Of a stretch of 59,355 nt of DNA, positions 35,380 to 44,171 are shown one piece after another. Position 1 is the first letter of the stretch; each line of letters starts with the position of its first letter. The stretch comes from an uncultured Lachnospiraceae bacterium (GTDB taxonomy: Bacteria > Bacillota > Clostridia > Lachnospirales > Lachnospiraceae): positions 1 to 59,355 of the forward strand of contig CANRLR010000018.1 in NCBI GenBank assembly GCA_947631505.1, written 5' to 3'. The position numbers were made by a program, and so were the translations under genes. The notes beneath the pieces were generated by a model. That model made no database searches. It saw nothing but the letters and a program-made list of their open reading frames with translations, and was not told where the DNA came from.

Positions 35380-36288
35380 CTAGCTTAATAACATATCTAA
35401 TTGATGTACTAATCTTCCGATTTCCGGTTTAGACAACTGTGCATCTACACCAAGAGCCTCACCCTTTCTCTTCATCTCATCATTCACAAGAGAGGAGAAA
35501 ATAACAACAGGAAGTCCATCAAAACGTGGATCCGACTTGATTTTTTTCGTCAAATGATGACCATCCATCTGCGGCATCTCAATATCGGTAATAACAAGAG
35601 AGATATCTTTCCCGATAATCGCACCTTCACTCATCATACGATCCAATTTTTCCCATGCTTCCTGACCATTGGTAGTCGGAATTAAATGTGAGTAACCTGC
35701 CTTGCCTAAGCACTTCTTTAACATTTCCAGCAGCAATGGCGAGTCCTCTGCCAGTAAAATCGTATGTTCATTTCGGGAACGTTCACCCATCGCTTCAATT
35801 TCAGACAATTTAAGACCGGTTTCCGGATTTATCTCTGTAACGATTTTTTCAAAATCCAGTACAATAATAATTTTTCCGTCAATTTTAGTAATACCTGTTG
35901 CTATACCTTTACCCTGACGGCTGATAGTAGAATCCGGTTTCACTACATCACTCCAGGATACTCTGTGAATTCCAAGAACCTGCTGCACGTGAAAAGCGGT
36001 ATGTATTTTATTAAAATTGGTAATAATATACATATCCTTTGATGTGTCATCACCTTTCTGAACGTCCAGAGCCTTAGCCAGATTGATTACCGTAATAATC
36101 CGTTCTCTCGGCATAAAAATTCCCTCAATAAACTCATGGGCATTCGGTACCAGAGTTGGCTCAACATATGGACACAGCTCACTGATCTTTGCCACATTAA
36201 TTCCATAGTGCTGTCTTCCCACTACAAATTCCAACAACTCTAACTCATTGGTTCCACTCTCTAATAAAATTCCTGTTTCTTCTGCCAT
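35380..36288 (-). CDS. cheV: Chemotaxis protein CheV (CheW domain plus receiver)
   Basis: A 302-residue adaptor. Residues about 15-165 are a CheW domain (LELLEFVVGRQHYGINVAKI, FIEGIFMPRERIITVINLAK, GIATGITKIDGKIIIVLDFE). Residues about 175-302 are a receiver with acidic AEDS, the phosphorylatable Asp in VITDIEMPQMDG (about 231), FSS and SKPE. CheV couples chemoreceptors to CheA and is tuned by phosphorylation. It stands apart from other che genes here, downstream of a lipoprotein gene, which is common for cheV in clostridia. Its presence supports a motile organism. Confidence 0.93.
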   Translation of the reverse strand: MAEETGILLESGTNELELLEFVVGRQHYGINVAKISELCPYVEPTLVPNAHEFIEGIFMPRERIITVINLAKALDVQKGDDTSKDMYIITNFNKIHTAFHVQQVLGIHRVSWSDVVKPDSTISRQGKGIATGITKIDGKIIIVLDFEKIVTEINPETGLKLSEIEAMGERSRNEHTILLAEDSPLLLEMLKKCLGKAGYSHLIPTTNGQEAWEKLDRMMSEGAIIGKDISLVITDIEMPQMDGHHLTKKIKSDPRFDGLPVVIFSSLVNDEMKRKGEALGVDAQLSKPEIGRLVHQLDMLLS

Positions 36289-36323
36289 TATAAGGTCCTC
36301 CTCCTACTTCATTCTTTTCCTCT

Positions 36324-37061
36324 TTATTCTTTTATTTTCACAATGGATACCTTATCGCCATCCTCTACAGAAAGTGTAATCTCCGAAGCCTGCTTTCTTT
36401 CCTCAGACATTCGGTAAATCAATACTGCTTTTTCTGATTTGCCCGAAGGAATTGTAGTATTTAAGAAATTCAATCCCATATTGGACAAAATACTTATTGT
36501 CGGCTGATATTCACTGCCATCCACTGTTAATTGATAGGAAATGTTGCGTTTTCCCAAATTAACCTTCTGTTTTTTACCCGACCGATTCTTCACATTAAAC
36601 TCAACGACCAAAAGTGTCTGTCCCTTTTCCGCTGTTATCTGTGTTGAATACTTTTTACAGAATTGATAAGATTGATAAGAAAAATCCAATCCCTCCATAT
36701 GGTACACATCATTCAATGCCACCGTAGGATGTTCTGCTGTCTGCTGTCCATCGACACCGCTTCCTGATGCTGTATCTCCTGATGCCGCCGGCTGTGGTGT
36801 CGGAGTAATCTCAGGAGTAACCGTTGCTTCCGAAGTAATCGTATTCCCAGCTCCATTCTCATCCTGATTTTCTTTTGCCAGCTGATCTTTTGTCACTAAT
36901 CTCCGGTCGTAACGATAAGAATACCGCAATAATACTCCAGCAGAATACTCTGCTACAAGATCACTTTGTTCCTCTGTCATTTCCTGTACCTTTACGCACC
37001 CACAGAGGGATGTCATCAAAAACAACATAAGAAACAGAAACATTATTTTATTGTATTTCAT
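36324..37061 (-). CDS. Lipoprotein with DUF4352-like domain
   Basis: A 245-residue lipoprotein. The signal peptide ends in a lipobox LCGC, so the Cys would be lipidated and the protein held on the outer face of the membrane. A Thr/Pro-rich linker (about 65-110) leads to a beta-sandwich domain (about 115-245; GQTLLVVEFNVKNRSGKKQKV, TIPSGKSEKAVLIYRM), the pattern of DUF4352/immunoprotective extracellular domains. AGGAGGGG precedes the ATG at 37061; longer frame space upstream is not supported. It lies downstream of a histidine kinase gene and may be its sensor partner. Confidence 0.8.
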   Translation of the reverse strand: MKYNKIMFLFLMLFLMTSLCGCVKVQEMTEEQSDLVAEYSAGVLLRYSYRYDRRLVTKDQLAKENQDENGAGNTITSEATVTPEITPTPQPAASGDTASGSGVDGQQTAEHPTVALNDVYHMEGLDFSYQSYQFCKKYSTQITAEKGQTLLVVEFNVKNRSGKKQKVNLGKRNISYQLTVDGSEYQPTISILSNMGLNFLNTTIPSGKSEKAVLIYRMSEERKQASEITLSVEDGDKVSIVKIKE

Positions 37062-37144
37062 GTTTCCCCTCCTTTGTACTCCGCATTTACAAATATATAT
37101 TATTATAACACATATTTTTCTATTCAGCAACGCACACTTTTATT

Positions 37145-38692
37145 TCAATCCATACTTTTTATATCCAGTTCAAACCAGAACTCTACTCCATTATCATAAT
37201 TTCTGACACCATAGCTCTGATTATGGGCTTCCATTATTGCTTTTACAATAGAAAGTCCGATTCCGTTGCCACCATACTCTCTTGTCCTCGCTTTATCCAC
37301 TTTATAAAATTTAGTCCATATTTTGCTGATTTCTTCTTCCGGGATCGGGTCACCGGTATTAAAAACGCTTACCCGCACAACTCGTTCTCCCTTTAACATT
37401 TTTATCTCAATTTTATTGTCATATTTCACATGATTCAACGCATTGCTAATATAATTTGTTACGACTTCTTCTATCATATACTCATCTGCCCACACAAGAA
37501 CCGGCTCCTCCCTGCGCTGGTAGGAGAGTGCAACATTTTTTTGCCGGAATAAAATTTCCGTCGAATTCAACACAGAATCCACAACAGTATTTAAATCAAA
37601 ATGTTCCAAATGAACCTGTCCATTGCCAAACTCGAGCTGGTTCAGGCTGAGAAGCCGTTTCACCATTTTGTTCATTTTATTAGCTTCATCGATAATAACA
37701 TCACAATAGAATTCACGGCTCTGCGGATCATCATTAATATTTTCCTGTAAGCCCTCCGCATAACCCTGTATCAAAGCAATCGGCGTTTTCAATTCGTGAG
37801 AAACATTAGCAAGAAATTCCTGCCTCATTTCCTCCTGCTTTGTCCGTCTCTCCAAATCCAGCTGCAGTTCATTATTGGCAGTTTTCAATTCAGAAATCGT
37901 TTCCTCCAGCTTATCCGAAAGTGCATTCATGCTATTGCCCAAAATGCCGATTTCATCCTGCCGGTCATCTTCATAACGAAATGAAAAATTCAGTTTTTGC
38001 ATATCTTCCGCATGTTTTGCCAGTCTTAAAATTGGTTTTGTATACTGATTACTGACAAAAAGCATGATAAAAATTCCAACGATCAGAACAATCGCACCAA
38101 CATAAGCCATAAATTGATTTGATACCGATGTGCTTTCTTGAATCCCCTGATAATTTGTTCTCAAATATACCCAGTAATTATTTGAAAGGCCGCCTGTTAA
38201 TTCCAAAAAATTGGACTGCAGCCGCTCGTCATAAACTTTATATACCTCACAGCTTTCGGTCTTACTGAGCATTTGGCAGTTCTCATCTAAGGGTGTTCCA
38301 AAATAGCGGGCCTTCACATATTTTCCCAGCTGATCCATGGTGACATCCTTCAACCGCTCTGTGTTCGAGGGATATACATAGATCACATCCGCTATGCTGC
38401 CGGATACTGTTGAGGCTTCAATCTGCATAATATAAGCACTGACATTGTAATTGTTGGACAAAATATCCAGTTTATCATAAACTGCATTCAGTTCTTCCTG
38501 TGACAGATTATCCCAGTCCACGTCACTGGCTATTTTCACAGTCTGATTATACGCAGTTTTCATTTTACCGACCTTACTGTTCTGATAAAATCTCGGAAGC
38601 AGCAGCACATTGGTTACCCAAATGCAGACGATCGCAACCAAAAGCATACCGGATGATATTGTAATCAGCCTTGTGCGCATTGAACTTCTCAT
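37145..38692 (-). CDS. Sensor histidine kinase
   Basis: A 515-residue kinase with an N-terminal helix (about 12-33), an extracellular loop (about 35-165), a second helix (about 170-195), HAMP, and a DHp helix with the phospho-accepting His in NVSHELKTPIALIQGYAEGL (about 298). The ATPase domain has the N box NYISNALNHVK and G box GNGIGLSIVKAI. AAGGAG lies 6 bases before the ATG at 38692; the GTG that overlaps the previous stop is less likely. It pairs with the response regulator just upstream. The signal is unknown; envelope stress would fit the PhoR/ResE-like layout. Confidence 0.93.
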   Translation of the reverse strand: MRSSMRTRLITISSGMLLVAIVCIWVTNVLLLPRFYQNSKVGKMKTAYNQTVKIASDVDWDNLSQEELNAVYDKLDILSNNYNVSAYIMQIEASTVSGSIADVIYVYPSNTERLKDVTMDQLGKYVKARYFGTPLDENCQMLSKTESCEVYKVYDERLQSNFLELTGGLSNNYWVYLRTNYQGIQESTSVSNQFMAYVGAIVLIVGIFIMLFVSNQYTKPILRLAKHAEDMQKLNFSFRYEDDRQDEIGILGNSMNALSDKLEETISELKTANNELQLDLERRTKQEEMRQEFLANVSHELKTPIALIQGYAEGLQENINDDPQSREFYCDVIIDEANKMNKMVKRLLSLNQLEFGNGQVHLEHFDLNTVVDSVLNSTEILFRQKNVALSYQRREEPVLVWADEYMIEEVVTNYISNALNHVKYDNKIEIKMLKGERVVRVSVFNTGDPIPEEEISKIWTKFYKVDKARTREYGGNGIGLSIVKAIMEAHNQSYGVRNYDNGVEFWFELDIKSMD

Positions 38693-38709
38693 GCTGTTCT
38701 CCTTTTCCA

Positions 38710-39381
38710 CTAGACTTCAAATTTGTACCCCATACCCCAGATGGTCTTAATATAACTTCCCCGTTCCCCCATTTTGCTCCTTAATTTCTTGACATGGGTA
38801 TCAATCGTTCTGGCATCTCCAAAATAATCATAATCCCACACATGATTTAAGATTCGTTCCCTTGATAACGCAATATCCTTATTTTCCATAAAATACGTTA
38901 ATAACTCAAATTCTTTAAAACTCAGATCTACCTTCTCACCATCAATGGTCACTTCATGAGCAGCACGGTTCAATACAATTCCGCCATATTCTAAGTTCTC
39001 CTCACTCGCTGCATTGGCACGGCGAAGCAGTGCCTGCACCCTTGCCACAAGAATTTTGGGACTAAATGGTTTGGCGATATATTCATCCACCCCTAATTCA
39101 AACCCGCGGAGCTCGTCATTTTCGCCTCCTCTGGCAGTCAGCATTATAATCGGGACCTTAGAATACTGACGAATCTCGCGGCAGGTCTGCCAGCCATCCA
39201 TTTTCGGCATCATTACGTCTAAAATCACCAATACTATGTCTTTGTTCTCCAAAAAGATATCCACTGCCTCTTCTCCGTCGGCAGCCTCTAATACTTTAAA
39301 ATCCTGCTTGACCAAAAAGTCCTTTACCAGCTTTCTCATTCTCTGTTCATCATCGACAACTAATATCGTATTTCCCGTCAC
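38710..39381 (-). CDS. OmpR-family response regulator
   Basis: A 223-residue regulator. The receiver has acidic VVDDEQ, the phosphorylatable Asp in VILDVMMPKMDGW (about 54), LTARG and AKPFSPK. A winged-helix DNA-binding domain (LSFKEFELLTYFMENKDIAL, DTHVKKLRSKMGERGSYIKT, WGMGYKF) follows. The start is GTG at 39381 with AAGGAG 9 bases upstream. It is directly followed by its kinase. Confidence 0.95.
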   Translation of the reverse strand: MTGNTILVVDDEQRMRKLVKDFLVKQDFKVLEAADGEEAVDIFLENKDIVLVILDVMMPKMDGWQTCREIRQYSKVPIIMLTARGGENDELRGFELGVDEYIAKPFSPKILVARVQALLRRANAASEENLEYGGIVLNRAAHEVTIDGEKVDLSFKEFELLTYFMENKDIALSRERILNHVWDYDYFGDARTIDTHVKKLRSKMGERGSYIKTIWGMGYKFEV

Positions 39382-39387
39382 AGGATA

Positions 39388-39972
39388 TCACTCCTTTCCA
39401 GACTTATTTAATTCTTTTTCCCGCTCTTCTAATTCTGCCTGCCAATTCTCATATTTATCAATAAGTTCTTCTTCCATATTAGCCTTATAATTTGTAAAAT
39501 ATGTGAAAATTGAATACTGAAATCTGAAATTGATAATTACAAATCCAGCCAAAATAATTATCACAGCAGCAAGGGCAATTTTAAATTTTTTATTTAAAAT
39601 TCTCTGCCCCTCATACATTCTCTGATACCGGTCACCATGGGGAGAACGTGCCGGCATAGTATCTGTCTGCTTTTTCTTTACTTCCTTTACCGGAATATCG
39701 GAAAGCATATCGGAAGTGGCCAGACCACATTCCATAATATGCTGGCGCAGCTGTACCAAAAAACAATAGCCGATTACCGTGCTGAACACTTTATCCGCCA
39801 CTAGCTTGTTATATAATTTCAATGCCGTCTTTCCATCTGACAGATCCGCTTTCTGATACAATTGGAGAATCATCTCCTCCTCTTTTTTCGCTCTGTCATA
39901 GGATTCCCGGCTCTCAAACTGAAAATTCCCAATGGATTCCCTGATTTCCATATTTACACGTTTTCCTCTCAT
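39388..39972 (-). CDS. Single-pass membrane protein of unknown function, 194 aa
   Basis: No family recognised. A helical cytoplasmic part (about 1-125; ESRESYDRAKKEEEMILQLYQ, GYCFLVQLRQHIMECGL) is followed by one membrane helix (about 130-150, IALAAVIIILAGFVIINF) and a short Glu/Lys-rich outer tail. Two starts are possible: ATG at 39972, with a weak ribosome site, or ATG at 39951, with AGAGG 13 bases before it. It lies 6 bases upstream of the response regulator, so it may be the first gene of that two-component operon and could modulate the sensor. Confidence 0.65.
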   Translation of the reverse strand: MRGKRVNMEIRESIGNFQFESRESYDRAKKEEEMILQLYQKADLSDGKTALKLYNKLVADKVFSTVIGYCFLVQLRQHIMECGLATSDMLSDIPVKEVKKKQTDTMPARSPHGDRYQRMYEGQRILNKKFKIALAAVIIILAGFVIINFRFQYSIFTYFTNYKANMEEELIDKYENWQAELEEREKELNKSGKE

Positions 39973-40000
39973 TTTTTTCTAGTGTATCACAAATTTGTGT

Positions 40001-40034
40001 AAAAAAAAAGAAGAAACTACCAGATAGCTTCTTC
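40001..40034 (-). terminator. Rho-independent terminator after leuD
   Basis: On the reverse strand a 10-bp stem (40034-40025 with 40019-40010, GAAGAAGCTA with TAGTTTCTTC) is followed by nine T. Confidence 0.88.
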
Positions 40035-40076
40035 CTTTATACATACACGGCAGACCAGTGATGTTCACAAATATTT

Positions 40077-40565
40077 TCAGCCCTTTGCATTGATATAATT
40101 CATCAATCCCTCTGCCTTAATAATTTTCTGCATAAATTCCGGAAATGCCTGTCCTTGATAAGATTCATTCTTTGTTTTATTGGTAATGATTCCACTGTCA
40201 AAATCAATCTCTACCTCATCGCCTGCCTCAATACGTTCGGAAGCCTCTTTGCACTCAATAATCGGCAATCCGATATTAATCGCATTTCGGTAAAAAATGC
40301 GGGCAAAGGTTTCCGCAATCACACAGCTTACCCCGGAAGCCTTAATCGCAATCGGTGCATGCTCACGGGAAGAACCACAGCCAAAGTTCTTCGCTGCCAC
40401 AATAATATCACCTTTGTTCACGCGATTCACAAACTCTTTATCAATATCTTCCATACAGTGGGTTGCCAGCTCTGCCGGATCTGATGAATTCAGGTAACGG
40501 GCAGGGATAATAACATCCGTATCTACATTATCACCGTATTTAAATACTTTTCCTAACGCTTTCAC
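40077..40565 (-). CDS. leuD: 3-isopropylmalate dehydratase small subunit
   Basis: A 162-residue aconitase-swivel subunit. Diagnostic are [20 protein letters not shown] at the start and [11 protein letters not shown], the substrate-binding loop. With LeuC it isomerises 2- to 3-isopropylmalate in leucine synthesis. The chosen start is the GTG at 40565: GGAGG lies 8 bases before it, and the ATG at 40580 overlaps that ribosome site. It is separated from leuC by a broken membrane glycosyltransferase gene, but probably shares its transcript. Confidence 0.93.
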   Translation of the reverse strand: MKALGKVFKYGDNVDTDVIIPARYLNSSDPAELATHCMEDIDKEFVNRVNKGDIIVAAKNFGCGSSREHAPIAIKASGVSCVIAETFARIFYRNAINIGLPIIECKEASERIEAGDEVEIDFDSGIITNKTKNESYQGQAFPEFMQKIIKAEGLMNYINAKG

Positions 40566-40608
40566 ACTATATTCCTCCATTCATTTTCAAAATTATTTGT
40601 ATCTGATA

Positions 40609-41835
40609 TTATGAAATCCAAGCATTATATGTTGCTACAGTTCCAATCAGGTTCAGTGCAGATCCAAGCATAAAAAGCGGCACATTGCACTGGTCAAAAC
40701 TTTTATCTCTCGGCTTCCAAAGAAGAAATCCCACAAAGAGATAAGGAAGAAAATCCATGAGATACCGGTTGCCAAAATGCCATCCTCCCAGTGTCTTATG
40801 ACAGCAGAGAAACAGCACATGAACCACTGCCAGCAGCGGCAGAAAAAGAAGAACCGGCAAATATTCCTTTCTCTTCTTTACCATACCATATCCCCAAGCA
40901 GCAGCCATCGTAAGAAAGAATGGTGTGACGAGCCAGAATGCCATTCCATTTGATGTAAAAAAATACAAGCTGCCGCTGTTCTCCCCCGCTTGTGGGAGCC
41001 GGAACAGTAATTTTAAATTTTCTGCCAAATAGGACAAATGAAACTGTCCCGTCTCAGTTCTTGTAAATTCAGGCAGATAGTTGTGGCCAAACTCCAAAAT
41101 ACTGCCAAAACGTTTCTCATTCAATACCATATAAAAGGCAGCAATCACCAGAACTCCCATGCCGCTGCTCCACCTCTGACGAAGCATGGCAGGTCATGTC
41201 CCCTCCGGATTCTGCTTCTGCCATTTCTTCCACAGTAAATACAACAGCAGGGGAAGATACAATGCGACCATTGGCCGGCATCCTACCGCACACGCCCAAA
41301 GGGCAAGAGAGCAGCCAGCCTTTCCCTCTGCAGCATAGAACAACGCCATAAGAGAAAGTGTAAAGCAAAGATTTTGAGCAATGAACCACACATACCCATT
41401 TACGGAAACAAAAAGCATACCGGATGCCAGATATAGAAAAAATACATAAAATTCTGCCTGTTCTGTCGTTTTCATCAATTTCCGATACAGCTTTACCGCA
41501 TATACAGAACCGATTCCAATCACAAAAAGGGCAATAAAATGGTCTGGCGTATTCTTTCCAAATATACAGGCAAATGGCAGCATTAAAACAGAAGGAAATG
41601 GTGGAAAACTAACATAATACTTCCCTCCATAGACGGCCAGTTCCAGCCATGGGTAATCCTGTCCCAGATCCAATCTTCCCTCTAACCAGGCACATGCCTG
41701 AAGAGTATAGGAATTATAGGGGTTCTCTTTCCAGGGCCACATTCCCGTAAAGGCGGCAACTACCCAGATGACCGCCAAAATACTGAGCGGTACAATGGCA
41801 TAAGACAACTCTGTTTTCTTCCATTGTTTCATCAT
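40609..41835 (-). pseudogene. GT-C-like membrane glycosyltransferase split by one in-frame TGA
   Basis: Two open segments, 41835-41194 and 41187-40609, lie in the same frame and are interrupted only by TGA at 41196-41194 (context ACA TGA CCT GCC ATG). Joined, they give about 408 residues with some ten membrane helices. GT-C-like features are an acidic first outer loop (TLQACAWLEGRLDLGQDYPW), GGKYYVSFPPFPSV and HKTLGGWHFGNRYLMDFLPY. A TGG-to-TGA change would explain the break. The second part could restart at the ATG at 41187, but its GGAGGGG is 14 bases away. It starts 3 bases after leuC. Substrate is unknown. Confidence 0.7.
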
Positions 41836-41838
41836 GAA

Positions 41839-43104
41839 TTACAGTCCAAGCTCTGCCGGTTCAGAAATTTTTCCTGTTACCGCACTGGCGGCTGCCACAG
41901 CAGGACTGGCCAAATAAACTTCTGAATTTACGTGTCCCATACGGCCGACAAAGTTACGGTTCGTCGTAGAGACCGCTCTCTCTCCCTCTGCTAAAATTCC
42001 CATATATCCGCCCAGACATGGACCACAAGTCGGTGTACTGACAATCGCTCCCGCTTTAATAAATGTCTGTGTCAGACCCTCTTCTATCGCCTGAAGATAA
42101 ATCGCCTGTGTCGCAGGAATTACAATACATCGGATTCCTTTTTTCACCTTGCGCCCTTCTAAGATCTTCGCAGCCACGCGCATATCCTCAATACGTCCAT
42201 TGGTACAAGAGCCAATGACTACCTGATCAATTACCACTTCACCGGCCTCTTTTACCGTCTTTGTGTTCTCCGGTAAATGCGGAAATGCAACCGTAGGCTC
42301 CAATGTATTCAGATCAATTGTAATTGTCTCATCATATTCCGCATCTTCATCTGCTTCATATACCGTATATTCTTTTGCAGAATGCTCTTTCATATAGGCA
42401 ACCGTCTTTTCGTCTACAGGGAAAATGCCATTCTTTGCTCCTGCCTCAATTGCCATATTAGCAATACTGAAACGGTCATCCATAGAAAGACTTTTCACAC
42501 CATCCCCCGTAAACTCTAACGAACGGTATAATGCTCCATCTACACCAATCATTCCAATTAAATGAAGAATAACATCTTTTCCACTTACCCAAGGCTTTAA
42601 CTCCCCAGTCAGGACTACCTGAATCGCAGATGGTACTTTGAACCATGCTTTACCGGTAATCATACCGGCACCCATATCGGTACTGCCGACTCCTGTGGAA
42701 AATGCTCCCAGTGCACCATACGTACAAGTATGGGAATCTGCCCCAATACAGGTTTCTCCCGCTACGATCAATCCCTTTTCCGGAAGAAGGGCATGTTCAA
42801 TTCCCATCTCTCCCACTTCAAAATAATTGGTAATTCCCTGCGCCTTGGCATATTCTCTTACACATTTGCAGTGTTCCGCTGATTTAATATCCTTGTTCGG
42901 TGCAAAATGATCCGGCACAAGGGCAATCTTATCTTTATCGAACACTGTCTTTTTATTTAATTTCTCAACCTCATGAATTGCTACCGGTCCTGTAATATCA
43001 TTTGCCAGCACCAGATCTAAGTCTGCTTCAATCAACTGTCCGGCTGATACAGTTTCCAATCCTGCATGAGCCGCCAGAATCTTTTGAGTCATTGTCATTC
43101 CCAT
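41839..43104 (-). CDS. leuC: 3-isopropylmalate dehydratase large subunit
   Basis: A 421-residue aconitase-type subunit. The [4Fe-4S] ligands are visible in [12 protein letters not shown] and in [33 protein letters not shown] and the C-terminal [12 protein letters not shown] are also diagnostic; this is the shorter, archaeal/clostridial LeuC type. GGAGG lies 8 bases before the ATG at 43104. It begins a leuC, glycosyltransferase, leuD unit with its own promoter. Confidence 0.96.
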   Translation of the reverse strand: MGMTMTQKILAAHAGLETVSAGQLIEADLDLVLANDITGPVAIHEVEKLNKKTVFDKDKIALVPDHFAPNKDIKSAEHCKCVREYAKAQGITNYFEVGEMGIEHALLPEKGLIVAGETCIGADSHTCTYGALGAFSTGVGSTDMGAGMITGKAWFKVPSAIQVVLTGELKPWVSGKDVILHLIGMIGVDGALYRSLEFTGDGVKSLSMDDRFSIANMAIEAGAKNGIFPVDEKTVAYMKEHSAKEYTVYEADEDAEYDETITIDLNTLEPTVAFPHLPENTKTVKEAGEVVIDQVVIGSCTNGRIEDMRVAAKILEGRKVKKGIRCIVIPATQAIYLQAIEEGLTQTFIKAGAIVSTPTCGPCLGGYMGILAEGERAVSTTNRNFVGRMGHVNSEVYLASPAVAAASAVTGKISEPAELGL

Positions 43105-43137
43105 GATTGATTCCTCCGTTCCATATTTTTCTACATT

Positions 43138-43166
43138 ACCATATCAGAAATTTACAGATTTGTAAA
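43138..43166 (-). promoter_or_regulatory. Promoter of the leuC unit with a palindrome at the -35
   Basis: TTTACA (43166-43161) and TATGGT (43143-43138) on the reverse strand are separated by 17 bases. The -35 is one arm of the palindrome TTTACA-GATT-TGTAAA (43151-43166), a possible regulator site. Confidence 0.5.
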
Positions 43167-43179
43167 GGGAAAGCATGCG

Positions 43180-43626
43180 TTACCTTGTCCCGGTAGAGCC
43201 AAAACCGCCCTCCCCGCGAAGGCTGTCCCCTAACTCCTCTGCTTCCTCATAGCAGGCATATAAATATGGTGCAATAACCATTTGCGCCACTCTCTCTCCA
43301 ACATCAATCGTAATGGCTTCTTTCGAGTGATTGTGAAGTGCCACCATGATTTCTCCCCGGTAATCGGAATCAATTACTCCCACTTTATTCGCCGGTGCCA
43401 GCCCTTTTTTACAGGCAAGACCACTTCTGGCGTATACAAGACCAACAAGGCCTTCCGGAATTTCCATGGCAATTCCGGTATGGACAAATTCTGTCGTTCC
43501 CGCCGCAATGGTCAATGGGGCTTCCATACAGGCAAATAAATCGGCACCTGCCGAAAACTCGGTTCCGTAAGCCGGCACCTGTGCCTTTTCATCCAATTTT
43601 CTATAATGTATTTTTACTGTATTCAT
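43180..43626 (-). CDS. dut: dUTP diphosphatase
   Basis: A 148-residue trimeric dUTPase. All five motifs are visible: AGADLFA, VYARSGLACKKGL, the catalytic GVIDSDYRGEI, GERVAQMVIAPY and the C-terminal RGEGGFGSTGTR that closes the active site. It makes dUMP and keeps dUTP low. The ATG overlaps the nrdG stop as ATGA, so the two genes are translationally coupled. Confidence 0.97.
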   Translation of the reverse strand: MNTVKIHYRKLDEKAQVPAYGTEFSAGADLFACMEAPLTIAAGTTEFVHTGIAMEIPEGLVGLVYARSGLACKKGLAPANKVGVIDSDYRGEIMVALHNHSKEAITIDVGERVAQMVIAPYLYACYEEAEELGDSLRGEGGFGSTGTR

Positions 43627-44153
43627 ACAACTTCACCTTCCCAGTGTATTACTTCTCCTGCAGCCAAAGATTTTTTCACATCAATAATACGCTGATTGTC
43701 CGAACCTCTAAAATTTACCTTTAGGTTCTTATGCTCTGCTTCGAACTCACCGTCTACCAAAATATCTATATAGGAAAGAAGTTCTCTCGTTATCTCCGAT
43801 TCCTTACACATTTTCCCAACAAGATCCCGGTCAAAAAGATACCCGGTATAACACCAGATATTTTTTTCCGGATATTCTGAATGAACCCTGCGAAGCAAGG
43901 GAAGGAGCCCCTCCTGATTCTGAGGCTCCATCGGTTCTCCACCCAGCAGCGATAATCCTGCCACATAGGATGGTTTTAAATACGTTATAATATCTTCTAA
44001 TTCTTTTTCCGTAAAAGGCTGTCCATAATTAAAATCCCAAGCCTCTTTATTAAAGCAATCCCTGCAGTGATGAGTACAGCCACTGACAAACAGAGATACC
44101 CGTACGCCAATGCCATTTGCCACATCATACTGCTTGATATCTGCATAATTCAT
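43623..44153 (-). CDS. nrdG: Anaerobic ribonucleotide reductase activating protein
   Basis: A 176-residue radical-SAM enzyme. The cluster motif is SGCTHHCRDCFN (C-x3-C-x2-C). Upstream is NGIGVRVSLFVSGC, and downstream SLLGGEPMEPQNQEGLL binds SAM. It installs the glycyl radical on NrdD. It follows nrdD by 18 bases and overlaps dut. Confidence 0.97.
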   Translation of the reverse strand: MNYADIKQYDVANGIGVRVSLFVSGCTHHCRDCFNKEAWDFNYGQPFTEKELEDIITYLKPSYVAGLSLLGGEPMEPQNQEGLLPLLRRVHSEYPEKNIWCYTGYLFDRDLVGKMCKESEITRELLSYIDILVDGEFEAEHKNLKVNFRGSDNQRIIDVKKSLAAGEVIHWEGEVV

Positions 44154-44171
44154 CTTACCGGTTCCTTTCTC

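Noticed and set aside
41194-41196. In-frame TGA as selenocysteine
   Set aside because: No stem-loop typical of a bacterial SECIS follows the TGA, the protein is a membrane glycosyltransferase with no redox site, and a TGG-to-TGA change is simpler.
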